Positions 17,068-25,700 of a stretch of 64,000 bases of DNA are shown one piece after another. This stretch comes from Deinococcus carri. GTDB taxonomy: Bacteria > Deinococcota > Deinococci > Deinococcales > Deinococcaceae. Where the stretch lies: positions 137,001-201,000 of the forward strand of contig NZ_BAABRP010000005.1 in assembly GCF_039545055.1 (NCBI RefSeq). Direction: 5' to 3'. Within the stretch, counting starts at the first letter, position 1, and every line of letters begins with the position of its first letter. A program made the translations under genes and the position numbers. The notes below the pieces were generated by a model. That model searched no databases. It saw nothing but the letters and a program-made list of their open reading frames with translations, and was not told the origin of the DNA.

Positions 17068-17384
17068 TGGCCACGACCTTCCGGCGGGGCGACCTGGTGG
17101 TGGATACTCGCCAGCCCTCGAGAGAGCTGCCGCGCCTGGCCCTGGTCGTCAGCCACGACGCGATCAACCGGGTGAACCTGGGGCTGGGGGTGCTGTGGCT
17201 GACACCCTTCCCGCGGGGCAATTCCCTGGAGGTGCCGGTGCCGGAGCTGGCGGGCCAGTGGGTGGTCCTGGTGGACTTCTGGGATCGCCTGCCTGTCCAG
17301 CACGCGAGGTGGTGGGGGTCGGTGCCGACCCGGGTGGTGCGGGAGGTGCAGGCCCTCCTGGGGGTCATCATGCTGGAGCCCTGA
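17064..17384 (+). CDS. MazF/PemK-like toxin candidate (module A)
   Basis: The protein has 105-106 residues, starting at GTG 17064 or ATG 17067. It begins with TFRRGDLVVDTR and continues with RLALVVSHDAIN and VLWLTPFPRGN, the strand order of MazF/PemK-type RNA-cutting toxins (a GD-V turn, a ...VVS.D strand and a T-P segment). The usual catalytic Arg/Thr are not securely placed. It is the third gene of the set and is followed by a hairpin terminator and then by the 20-bp repeats. A toxin at the edge of a transposon would stabilise the element in the genome. A non-toxic PemK-fold regulator is possible. Confidence 0.6.
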   Translation: MMATTFRRGDLVVDTRQPSRELPRLALVVSHDAINRVNLGLGVLWLTPFPRGNSLEVPVPELAGQWVVLVDFWDRLPVQHARWWGSVPTRVVREVQALLGVIMLEP

Positions 17385-17395
17385 GATCTTGAGGG

Positions 17396-17423
17396 AGAGG
17401 CGTCACCTTCAGGCGACGCCTCT
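17396..17423 (+). terminator. Hairpin terminator after the MazF-like gene
   Basis: AGAGGCGTC (17396-17404) pairs with GACGCCTCT (17415-17423), followed by GTTCTG. It lies between the toxin gene and the first transposon-end-like repeat. Confidence 0.6.
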
Positions 17424-17436
17424 GTTCTGCCCGGGG

Positions 17437-17917
17437 CACTGACAACTCGCCGCGGACACTGACAACAAGGTCTTCAGGCCCGCGTGAACGGCAAAAGTTC
17501 CCCATTCACTGCCTGCGAATGCCGCGACTTTCTGTCAGTGGTGGGCCTGAAAGGGGGAGCGGCCCGGCCTTGATGAAGAGGGCGGCGCGGGTTCTGAGGC
17601 GAGCATCACGCGCTCTGGCGGAGTCGGGGCCTACTGGCGTTCTTCCCCGCTTCATGGGGCTCATCCACTGACAACTATCCGCGGATACTGACAGATAGGG
17701 TTGAAGATTGGCCAGCACGGACTTTTGCCACCAGATCCAGCCCGGCGCTGCCGCGTATTCATGGTGTATGCGACGTCTACTCAATGAGAGCGTCTACAAG
17801 AGAATGGGCCACCATTTCGCTTCAAGCCGCTTCAGCACATGCTGCAAATACGAAGAAAGGCACCCGCAGGGGTGCCTTTCTGAGGTGCTGACATGAATAC
17901 GCGGACACTGACAACTA
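17437..17917 (+). repeat. 20-bp repeat cluster, candidate transposon end (module A side)
   Basis: The unit CACTGACAAC-tatcc-GCGGA recurs with a 20-bp step: copies at 17437 and 17457; 17666 and 17686; 17886 (weak) and 17906. A partial copy on the other strand lies at about 17520-17540. Paired 20-bp sites ending in TGACA near an element border are what TnsB-binding sites look like in Tn7-like transposons. The outermost copy would place the border near 17913. No coding sequence is convincing in between. Confidence 0.6.
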
Positions 17918-18386
17918 TCTACGGGCTGTACAGGGCTTGTGGAGGTCACGTTCATTCTGGCAAAACAGACGCATTGAGGTGGCCTCCAAAAAAATCCGCA
18001 AGTCCAAGTGGCAACGGATTTTGAAAGGGTCAGTTGGCAAAAATCAAGAACCTGCCCCAGCAGGAGGGCTAACGGTACCCTTACTGAGGTCGGCCGAGAA
18101 CGACCCGAGGTGGTGGAAAAGCAATTTTGAACGGCGGCGGGCTCGCTCGTTTCCGAGCCGCCTGACGTGCCGGGTGTCGGGTTGATCGGTACGGCCCTCG
18201 GCCCAGGGAAGGTGGGCTAGGTGGACTGTGTCGAGAACGAGCACCCCATTGCCGTGCCCTCAACCGACTGACGACTCCGCCTCGTCAAGACACTTTTGCT
18301 GTAGATGCCTACTGTGGACGAGCTGTCCCAAAGGGCATACCCCCGGTCAAGCTGCTGATCCGCTCCGGTTCGACTGTAACTGGGCC
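17918..18386. other. Non-coding region with candidate left end of module C
   Basis: No convincing gene. TGTACA lies at 17927-17932, and GGCAA occurs at 17959, 18010 and 18036. The last lies in GGGTCAGTTGGCAAAA (18028-18043), an inverted match to TTGCCAACTGG near 49452. AAAATCCG/CGGATTTT (about 17991-18022) is also an inverted repeat. Confidence 0.4.
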
Positions 18387-21300
18387 TCAGAGGGGTGTGA
18401 CCTGCGCTGCGATGGGGCCACCGTAGTTGAAGCCCAACGAGAACTCCACACGGCGTCCTCGCTCAAGCAGCCCCCACACCTCGTCGGGGAGTTCGCGGGA
18501 GTGCATGTAGATGAGGTCACCTGCACCGTCACGGCGGATGCCGCCATCTTTGAACCGACGAGCCCCGACAACTCCTGTGAAGCGCCTCGGCTGCCCATCT
18601 TCCTTGGAATAATCCTTGACCCTGAAGCGCTCGTTGTGCCCGACCGTGCCGTACCGGAGTTGGTTGAAGACCTCGAGCGCCTCCTGCCGCTGCTCGGGGT
18701 TGCCGTACTCGAAGGCGTAGCGGGCGAACCAGAACTGCGCCTCGTGGTTGCGGTCGCCGGGTGTGAAGGCCAGCCCGAAGTGGTGAAGGATGCGTTCCGG
18801 AGGTGCGGCGTTCTGCTCATGCAGCATCAGACCGTATTGAAAGTGCAGGTTCTTATTGGCTGGTGCCGCATTCAGCGCCTCTCGCAGGGTATTGAGCGCG
18901 TCTCCGGGGCTCCCGTTCTTCGCCTGCCACTTCGCGAGGCGTTGAGCGACAGGGACGTTGTGCTGATTCTGCGCCAGCGCATTGACGAGGGCACGCCCCG
19001 CTTCGCGGGAGTTCCCTAAAGTCTCTGCCAGGGAAGCCTCCAGTCCCGAAAAGGTCCCGTCGTCGTTGAAGTCGCGCTTGCCTTCCTGAAGCAGCAACTC
19101 GGCGCTCTCTACTGCCCTACGAACCTCGTCATGTCGGCTGCGCTGCAGTCCCCAGCGCACTTTGGCGATGTAGACCTTCACCATCGTCATGTGCCCCAAC
19201 TTCTGGAGGATGACGTCACGTTGCGCCTTCACCTGCCGCGCGAGGGACATCGCCTCATCGCGCAGCGCCTCGGCCTCCTCGTCGTTACCGGCCTGCTCAC
19301 TCTGGCGCACCTTCAGCTCCGCGAGAGAATGCTTGATACCCACCCTCCGGGGGTCAATCTCCAGTGCCCTCGCAAGGAGCTCCTCAGCGCGGCCTAGGTC
19401 TCGTTCCTGGTGCATGGAATACAGCGCCTCCTGCTGCAGCACGTACCCTCGGTCCCGATGGGAGGCGACACTGTCGAACGCCATCTGGTAGAGCGCCTCC
19501 ACCTGATCGTCCTCAAGTCCCAGCTCTCGAACTGCCCGGTACTGCACCATCTTGCGCAAAGCCTCCGTGTCGCTGAAGAAGCCGGTGTTCAGGCGCGAGA
19601 GCAGTTCGAGATACTCGTTGAAGCGGACGTCCGGGTACTCGTAGGCTCGCTCGAAGACGATGCGCGCGATCTCGGGGTGGCGGGTCCGGTAGACGTATTC
19701 TCCCTGTTCCCTCGCCGTGAAGATGATGTGGCTGAGCGGGTCGAACAGCTCCTGCTCGAAGTCCTCGAAGGAGATGTCGAAGGCGCGTGCGATCAACCCC
19801 GACCGCACGGGAATCCTGAGCCGGTGAAGGGCCGCGACCGCCCGGTAGAGGTGGCGGGCCTTCTCGCCGTGGATGCCGTTGTATTCGTCCAGAATGATGT
19901 CCTGGAAACGGCGCCCGAGCGTAGCCTGGTACAGGGCGACCAGCAGTTGGCTGTCGAGCGTCCGCTCGATCGTCTCCACACGCTCGTCCTCGCTGAGTGA
20001 TTCGAGCTCGCCGAGGGCTCCGTACTTCTCCAGCAGACGCGCGAGCTGTCGAATCTCACCCCGGTGGAGCCGCTTGAGCTCGAAGTAGTCGTTGACGATA
20101 CTGTCCAAGCGCGCCGCGTCGGAAGTCTGATACTCGTTGAAGCGCGCTGCGGTGATGATGGTGAGGGGCAGCCGTTCTTTACGGGCCAAACGGACGAGCC
20201 GCTCGAGTTCACCCGCATGGTCGGGCGCGTCGTCAATGAAGAGAAAGATCCGCTCGTCGCTGAGCGCATGCAACTCCTGCAACTGCGTGAACTCGACCTG
20301 TTGGTTTCCTGTGCCGAAGAGGCACAATACCCCGGCGCGGGCGCCGTCGTAGGCGAGGCGACGCAGCACGACGCTCTTTCCCTCTCCGGCCGCCGCCCGG
20401 ATGACATACAATTCGGCGCCTTTGACACGGTCGTCATCCCCACGGTCGATTAGATCTCGCAGTAGGTCCGAGGTGAGTGCCCGGGGCACGTCGAGGTTCT
20501 CACGGATGGCTTTCCAGCCCAGCTCGACACCTCGGTAGAAGTCTCGCGCCTCGTGGTCGTGTTCTGACTGCCATCCGATTCCCTCGTGCACGTATTCCGC
20601 AACCTCCAGCAAGTCGCGGACGTTCCCGGGGAGCGCGCCCCGGATCTTCAGCCGCGACTCAATGGGGTGCCGCACGGGAAGCACTGCGGCGAGCGAGCGG
20701 CGGTCGGCAGGTAGTTCCCTGTCCAGCGCTTCCATAAAGTCGCCGAAGGTCGCGTCAATGAGTTCGATGCGCTTCTCATTCCACAAGCCGTGCTCTAGCA
20801 TATTCACGCCTGGGCGCACGGCATAGTACTTGTTGCGGTGGTTCCCGAGCTTGCGGGTGAGCTCGTCGAGAATGCTGACGAAGTTCCAGTCGTTGAAGCT
20901 AAATCCAGCGAAGACGAGGGTGTACTCCTTCGCCCAGTCGACAAAGCGGTTGAACAGTTCCTCGCGCCCGTCGCGGTAATGAAGAAAGTGCTCCTGGGTG
21001 AGAATCAGGGGTGGATCCTCGTGCCCTATCCGGTCGATACAGCCATGCAGCTTGAGATATGGCGTTGCACCCCCGGGAAGCGGTTGCACAGCGTCTCCGT
21101 CGACGCGTCTCACGATCAGGGGCCGCTTCGCCCGCTCGTAGGCCCGCTCGACCAGCAGGTCATAATTGGTGGTCACGATCCCCTGCCAAGTGAATTCTGC
21201 GAGCTTGAGGTGGGCCGACGTTGGCTGGAGATTGACGAGCAGTTCCCTGATGTATCCCTGCAACTGCCCCGCGCTGTAATGGTGCAGCACCAATCGGGAG

Positions 21301-21500
21301 ATGTAGTCGAGCGACTGCCCCCCGACTCCGTCATTGGGGAAGAAGTGGGCGGCGACGCGCTCGGCGAGCTGCACCCCCGTGGGCGCGGTCTGGCCGCCGG
21401 GGCCGGCCGCTCCGAGGGAGGCACCAGCACCTAAGAAGAGGACGACCCGCCCACGCGACAGGTCATGTAAGAGCGGGTTCGGCAGCGTAACGACGGGCAC
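18387..21500 (-). CDS. SIR2-STAND NTPase-TPR protein with C-terminal cold-shock-like domain
   Basis: The protein has 1037 residues from GTG at 21500. The N-terminal SIR2-type NAD-binding domain shows FLGAGASLG (22-30), TTNYD (110-114), KLHG (150-153) and FAGFSFND (197-204). A STAND-type P-loop NTPase follows, with AAGEGKSV (370-377) and FLFIDDAPD (419-427), then helical repeats of TPR type (about 670-960). The last 60 residues read like a cold-shock/OB domain (FTGVVGARRFKDGG, DLIYMHSREL, GRRVEFSL). In known SIR2 defence proteins (AVAST type V, DSR) the repeats sense a phage protein and the SIR2 domain then destroys NAD+. This is probably a one-gene abortive-infection system. The added OB domain suggests nucleic-acid sensing (inference). 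Confidence 0.85.
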   Translation of the reverse strand: MPVVTLPNPLLHDLSRGRVVLFLGAGASLGAAGPGGQTAPTGVQLAERVAAHFFPNDGVGGQSLDYISRLVLHHYSAGQLQGYIRELLVNLQPTSAHLKLAEFTWQGIVTTNYDLLVERAYERAKRPLIVRRVDGDAVQPLPGGATPYLKLHGCIDRIGHEDPPLILTQEHFLHYRDGREELFNRFVDWAKEYTLVFAGFSFNDWNFVSILDELTRKLGNHRNKYYAVRPGVNMLEHGLWNEKRIELIDATFGDFMEALDRELPADRRSLAAVLPVRHPIESRLKIRGALPGNVRDLLEVAEYVHEGIGWQSEHDHEARDFYRGVELGWKAIRENLDVPRALTSDLLRDLIDRGDDDRVKGAELYVIRAAAGEGKSVVLRRLAYDGARAGVLCLFGTGNQQVEFTQLQELHALSDERIFLFIDDAPDHAGELERLVRLARKERLPLTIITAARFNEYQTSDAARLDSIVNDYFELKRLHRGEIRQLARLLEKYGALGELESLSEDERVETIERTLDSQLLVALYQATLGRRFQDIILDEYNGIHGEKARHLYRAVAALHRLRIPVRSGLIARAFDISFEDFEQELFDPLSHIIFTAREQGEYVYRTRHPEIARIVFERAYEYPDVRFNEYLELLSRLNTGFFSDTEALRKMVQYRAVRELGLEDDQVEALYQMAFDSVASHRDRGYVLQQEALYSMHQERDLGRAEELLARALEIDPRRVGIKHSLAELKVRQSEQAGNDEEAEALRDEAMSLARQVKAQRDVILQKLGHMTMVKVYIAKVRWGLQRSRHDEVRRAVESAELLLQEGKRDFNDDGTFSGLEASLAETLGNSREAGRALVNALAQNQHNVPVAQRLAKWQAKNGSPGDALNTLREALNAAPANKNLHFQYGLMLHEQNAAPPERILHHFGLAFTPGDRNHEAQFWFARYAFEYGNPEQRQEALEVFNQLRYGTVGHNERFRVKDYSKEDGQPRRFTGVVGARRFKDGGIRRDGAGDLIYMHSRELPDEVWGLLERGRRVEFSLGFNYGGPIAAQVTPL

Positions 21501-22068
21501 GCCGTATGTTATCAGTGAACCTCCACAGTGCCCTCAACATCTGCGGCCATCATGTTTCGGCTGGCGCTGCTGTGCCGATTTTTGAATCTACAACAGCAGG
21601 CGACGGCGAACAGGCGACGTCGGGTGCCGCCGCTCCAGCATACCAACACTAGAACCCCACTCGACATTCAGTCTCCGGGAGTCGCCTCGGGCCGATATGG
21701 GGCGCGACGCACCCGACAGTCTGCAGAGGGGAGAACGGTCAGGGGGTCCACAGGGTTTTCAGCTACAGGGGCACCGGAACACCGAGCCGAGTACGCCGAC
21801 GTTCGATTGCCGCCTCGGTCTGCAGCTTCGGAATTCGTCCTACATACGCGCACGATGTCACACCCACCCTGCGCCCAGGCCACGATGAAAACCCGGTCTC
21901 GGCAGGGTGGCGGGCCTCATGGATTCGCGTGCCGACGGGTGCTCTGACGGGGAACAGGCGGCACATCTGGGCTGGCGCCACCGTCCCACCGGACTTCAGT
22001 ACGCCGCCTGAAACGAGTAGTACTGCGGACGTAAAAAGCCCGATACCCCTGGGGGTTCCACGTCCTGG
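21501..22068. other. Intergenic region between the SIR2 and dcm genes
   Basis: I see no convincing gene, promoter or repeat. Short open frames on both strands have no sensible start or composition. It holds the upstream region of the leftward SIR2 gene. Confidence 0.5.
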
Positions 22069-23250
22069 TCAGTCGTCCGCCGCCGAAGGCTGGGGCTGCT
22101 CGGCGGCGACTTCGCCGAGCGTCGCCAAAGGGGCGTCAAGTTCCGCCCGGGCGAGGTGAGCCATGATCGACCGCCCGATGACCTGCCCCAGGACAGGGGG
22201 CACGGCGTTGCCGATCTGCCTCCCCTGCCTCTTGAACTTGACCTCGTCACCGGGCTCCACGAACTCGTAACCTCGAGGGAAGGTCTGGAGGAGCGCGCCC
22301 TCGCGCAGGCTCAGCCCCCGGTCCTGCGTGGGGTGGACGAAACGTCCCGTCCCGATGTTGTAGAACTGCGTGGTCATGGTCGGCGAAGGGGCGTCGGGGT
22401 CGATCCTCCCGTAGACGGAGCCGTACGAGGCTCCCGTCTCCTTCTTGTGGCACGCGAGTTTCAGGTCCTCGGGCCAGGTCGCCCACGTCCCCTTGATGCG
22501 TGACGCCTTCGCCCGGGCCAAGTTCTTCTCTCCCAGCTTGTAGGACTTGTGCAGCGGGTCGAGGGGGTCCGCGTGCCCGTTCTCGAGAGTGGAAAGACCC
22601 TCCAGCGCCTCGGCCGCCGTGGGGTACTTCTCCTTGGAGAACTTCTTCTTGGGGAGGACCACTTTACCACCCTTCGAGGCGAAGAGCACCAGACGGCGGC
22701 GCGCCTGCGGAATGCCGTAGTCGGGGCCGAAGACCTTGTACTCGCGGACGTCGTAGCCCGCGTCCTTGAGACGCGCCTTGAACTCGGCATAGACGGGGAA
22801 CTTCCCTTTCGTGGCGAGGCGCACGACGTTCTCCATGCTGACCACGTCCGGCTCCACCGCGAGGATGAGCCGGAGGAACGCGCGCAGGGGCTCCCACTCC
22901 TTTTCGAGTTCCGCCTGCTCCTTGCCGATCTTCGTCTTGGCTGCCGCGGAGGAGTACGGCTGGCACGGCGCGCAGCCCACCAGCACCTTGACGGCACCGG
23001 GCGGGTAGTGCGACAGGATCTCCTCGGCGGTGAGCTCGGTCACGTCCTTCTCGTGGAACGTCGCCCCGCGATTGTTGCGCTCGAACGCGTACTTGCAGCT
23101 CCCCTCAAGGTCGTACCCGGCGACGACCCGGACGCCCTCGTGCCGGAGACCGTAGGTGAGCCCCCCCACGCCGCAGAACAGATCGACGGCGACCACAGGC
23201 CGGTCGCCGTTCTCGTTTCGGAACAGTCCTTGGGGAGGAGTGTGCATCAT
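22069..23250 (-). CDS. dcm: C5-cytosine DNA methyltransferase (Dcm/DruM-like)
   Basis: The protein has 393 residues from the ATG at 23250 (a second ATG follows directly). All main m5C motifs are present in order: I DLFCGVGGLTYGL, IV GCAPCQPYS with the catalytic Cys, VI ENVVR, VIII QARRRLVLF and X RQIGNAVPP. It transfers methyl from AdoMet to C5 of cytosine in an unknown site. It diverges from a Vsr gene 93 bases away, the partner that repairs T:G mismatches formed by deamination of 5-methylcytosine. It sits downstream of the Druantia-like operon; Druantia type II includes such a methylase (DruM), so it may protect self DNA from that system, although the intervening NERD-helicase gene weakens the link. 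Confidence 0.92.
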   Translation of the reverse strand: MMHTPPQGLFRNENGDRPVVAVDLFCGVGGLTYGLRHEGVRVVAGYDLEGSCKYAFERNNRGATFHEKDVTELTAEEILSHYPPGAVKVLVGCAPCQPYSSAAAKTKIGKEQAELEKEWEPLRAFLRLILAVEPDVVSMENVVRLATKGKFPVYAEFKARLKDAGYDVREYKVFGPDYGIPQARRRLVLFASKGGKVVLPKKKFSKEKYPTAAEALEGLSTLENGHADPLDPLHKSYKLGEKNLARAKASRIKGTWATWPEDLKLACHKKETGASYGSVYGRIDPDAPSPTMTTQFYNIGTGRFVHPTQDRGLSLREGALLQTFPRGYEFVEPGDEVKFKRQGRQIGNAVPPVLGQVIGRSIMAHLARAELDAPLATLGEVAAEQPQPSAADD

Positions 23251-23343
23251 CTCACTGCCTCTGACTATAGAACATTCGAGCACGACGGCGCGAAGGGTTT
23301 CCGGCACACGGAAGGCCCGGGCCGGCTGCGTTACCTTCCCGGT

Positions 23344-23751
23344 ATGGCCGACAAGCTGACGAGGGAACAGAGGAGCGCCCTGATGGGCCGCGTACGCCAA
23401 CGCGACACCGCTCCCGAGCTCGCCCTGCGCTCGGCGCTCCACCGCCGCGGCTTGAGGTTCAGGAAGAACGTCAAGGGCCTGCCCGGTTCGCCCGACATCG
23501 TCTTCATCAGGGCGAAGGTCGCCGTGTTCGTGGACGGCGACTTCTGGCACGGGCGCGACTTCGACGGGTGGAAGGACAAGCTCCAGCCCTTCTGGAGGGC
23601 GAAGATCGAACGCAACATCCAACGCGACGCGCAGAACGTCGCCAACCTGGAAGCACTCGGGTGGAGGGTCCTGCGTGTCTGGGAGAAGGACATCAAGAAG
23701 CGGCTGGACGAGGTCGCCGCACATGTCTTCGACCGCGTACACGAGGTTTGA
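23344..23751 (+). CDS. vsr: Very short patch repair endonuclease
   Basis: The 135-residue protein has the Vsr hallmarks: TREQRSALMGRVRQRDTAPELALRSALHRRG at the N-terminus, then GLPGSPDIVF with the catalytic aspartate, FVDGDFWHGRDF with the metal- and zinc-site residues, and a GWRVLRVWE strand. Vsr nicks next to T:G mismatches produced by deamination of 5-methylcytosine, so it accompanies the adjacent m5C methyltransferase. The start at 23344 is the only ATG giving the family N-terminus. It converges with the NERD-helicase gene through a strong hairpin at 23779-23808. Length is typical. Confidence 0.93.
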   Translation: MADKLTREQRSALMGRVRQRDTAPELALRSALHRRGLRFRKNVKGLPGSPDIVFIRAKVAVFVDGDFWHGRDFDGWKDKLQPFWRAKIERNIQRDAQNVANLEALGWRVLRVWEKDIKKRLDEVAAHVFDRVHEV

Positions 23752-23778
23752 AGACTGCGCGCGCTGTGCGGACGATGG

Positions 23779-23808
23779 GCGACCTGCCGGGAAGACCCGG
23801 CAGGTCGC
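23779..23808. terminator. Bidirectional hairpin between vsr and the NERD-helicase gene
   Basis: Perfect 13-base arms (GCGACCTGCCGGG, 23779-23791, with its complement at 23796-23808) and a 4-base loop, midway between two convergent stop codons. There is no T-run, so it acts by structure or marks ends on both strands. Confidence 0.75.
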
Positions 23809-23856
23809 TTCGAGGGCGTCGCGCGACCCGACAGCGGGTGGCACGCAGGTCCCGGG

Positions 23857-25560
23857 TCAGGGCGAGTGGCGGCCGAAGAGGGAATCGAACTCGCTCTTCT
23901 GGTCCCTCCGGTACAGCACGCTCAGACCGTGTTTCGCCCGAGTCACGGCCACGTACGTCAACTGCCTGAGGTGCTGGTCGCTCGTGCAGCTCACCGCCTG
24001 GGGGTCGACGAGGATCACGACCGGACTTTCGCAGCCTTTGTACTTCCGGGCAGTCGTCAGACCTAGGGCGGAGTTCTCTTCGACGCTCGAAAGGACCCGG
24101 ATCGTATGACCACCCACGGCGACGTCGAGGGGAGCGGAGTCGGGAGTGAGCACAACGATCTCGGACGGCAGATACCCTGCCGACAGCCACCGTCGCACCT
24201 CGCGCTCCACCGCCGCCGGGAGGTCCTGGTATCCGGTGATCTCGATCGGTGCGCCGTCGGCACGCACCGGCCTGATGTGGTCGTCCCCAAGGACGCGCCG
24301 CCCGAGATTCGCGATCTGCCGTGTGTTTCGCAGGTTCTCCCTGAGGGTCATCCGATAGGGCACCCGGCCCTTGCAGTACTGTTCTTCGAAGGCCGCGAAG
24401 CGCCCGCTCACGTCTCTTTTGAAGATGTCCTGTTGGATGTCGCCCAGGAAATGCCACCGTCCTTCCGCGAACCCGCCCTCCAGCAGGCTGTCGAGGAAAG
24501 TGAGGATTGGGAGCGAGAAGGCGTCCGGGTACTCGTCAAGCACGATGAGGTCGTACGTGATCTCCTCTTCCCAGACCACCAGCGTCGCCTTTTCAGGGAG
24601 GAGCTCGTCGAAGAAGTTGGGGGCATTTTTTTGCGTAGGCGAGAAGAGACCTTTGGTGAGGTCCATCATGAACTTGTGGACGGTCGACACCTCGAACAGC
24701 CCATCGCTCATGCCTTGAGCCTTCTGGGCGAGGAAGGTGTTGTAACAGAGGAACAACCGTCGCTCGCCAGGGAACTCCCGCCCATACCGGTGAAGAAGGT
24801 CGATCGCCAGCACGGTCTTCCCGGAGCCCGCGGGGCCGTGGACGACGTGCGGACGATGGTCGTTCTCGAAGATGCTGTCGATCACCCGTGACTGCTGCTC
24901 GGTGAGTTCGAGCGCTTCGCGCTCCGCCGCTTCGATCAGACTGCGCGGATCGAACGTCGGCTGGAAGCGGGGTTGGAACTGCTCACGCAGGAACGCCTGT
25001 GCCTGTGGGTGCAACGCCCCCGACGTGCGGTGGTCAGGCGCCCCGTACTCCGCGACGCGCTGGATCGCTTCGACGATTCCGCCTCGCATCTCACGTTCGT
25101 CTACGATCTGACGGCGGTCCCACGGAATGCCACCGGCATGCCCGAGAGTCGCGAAGGGAAGGAGCACGCCGGTCGCGACGTGCACGTGCTCCCGCATACG
25201 TCCGTCACGACGAGCCTGCTGCAAAATGGAAAGGACGTCCCCTCGCGCGCGATCCACCTGCTCGAGCGGATCCTTACGCGACCCGTCTTGATAACGGACG
25301 AGGACGCGCTCGCCACGCTCCTCGACGGATTCGTGGCCCTTGATCTCCAGCAGGACCACCGTGTGACGGCCGGGCATGATGACGGCGAGGTCGACTTCGC
25401 CACCGTTCGGAGAGGTGTGCGGCTTGATGCGCACGGAGTGCAGGACGATCCAATCCTTGGCGACCGGGTGTTCCCCGACACTCTCCAGTTCGGTGAGCAC
25501 GCGGCGTTCGCCCCTGTTGCCGACGTCGCCGATTCGCCCGCAGTGAAGCCGTAGTTCCAT
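23857..25560 (-). CDS. NERD-domain superfamily 1 helicase
   Basis: The protein has 567 residues from the ATG at 25560. The N-terminal NERD nuclease-like domain has NRGERRVL, GEVDLAV (54-60) and LEIKG (71-75), the D...E-x-K pattern of a PD-(D/E)XK fold. A helicase of UvrD/DUF2075 type follows: Walker A GPAGSGKT (242-249), Walker B DLIVLDEYPD (337-346), NLRNTRQIA and a final YVAVTRAKHGLSVLY motif VI. NERD-helicases are common in defence islands, although their mode of action is mostly unknown. It is transcribed in the same direction as the Druantia-like genes but lies 140 bases past them, so co-transcription is likely but not shown. Confidence 0.85.
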   Translation of the reverse strand: MELRLHCGRIGDVGNRGERRVLTELESVGEHPVAKDWIVLHSVRIKPHTSPNGGEVDLAVIMPGRHTVVLLEIKGHESVEERGERVLVRYQDGSRKDPLEQVDRARGDVLSILQQARRDGRMREHVHVATGVLLPFATLGHAGGIPWDRRQIVDEREMRGGIVEAIQRVAEYGAPDHRTSGALHPQAQAFLREQFQPRFQPTFDPRSLIEAAEREALELTEQQSRVIDSIFENDHRPHVVHGPAGSGKTVLAIDLLHRYGREFPGERRLFLCYNTFLAQKAQGMSDGLFEVSTVHKFMMDLTKGLFSPTQKNAPNFFDELLPEKATLVVWEEEITYDLIVLDEYPDAFSLPILTFLDSLLEGGFAEGRWHFLGDIQQDIFKRDVSGRFAAFEEQYCKGRVPYRMTLRENLRNTRQIANLGRRVLGDDHIRPVRADGAPIEITGYQDLPAAVEREVRRWLSAGYLPSEIVVLTPDSAPLDVAVGGHTIRVLSSVEENSALGLTTARKYKGCESPVVILVDPQAVSCTSDQHLRQLTYVAVTRAKHGLSVLYRRDQKSEFDSLFGRHSP

Positions 25561-25700
25561 GTTCGCCGAGTCTCGCACAGCCGCACGCCGTCCTGCACGG
25601 GGCGTGCGCCGTGGTCCCGGTGGGCGGTTGAGCACAGGGGTCCACGGGCATCGTGGACCTCTGCTTGACGCATACGGCCCTCTCGGAGAAGCGGCGACGA

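Noticed and set aside
17506..17896. Short frames of 62 and 92 residues among the 20-bp repeats
   Set aside because: They run through the repeat units and have no plausible start or family; the region reads as a transposon end.
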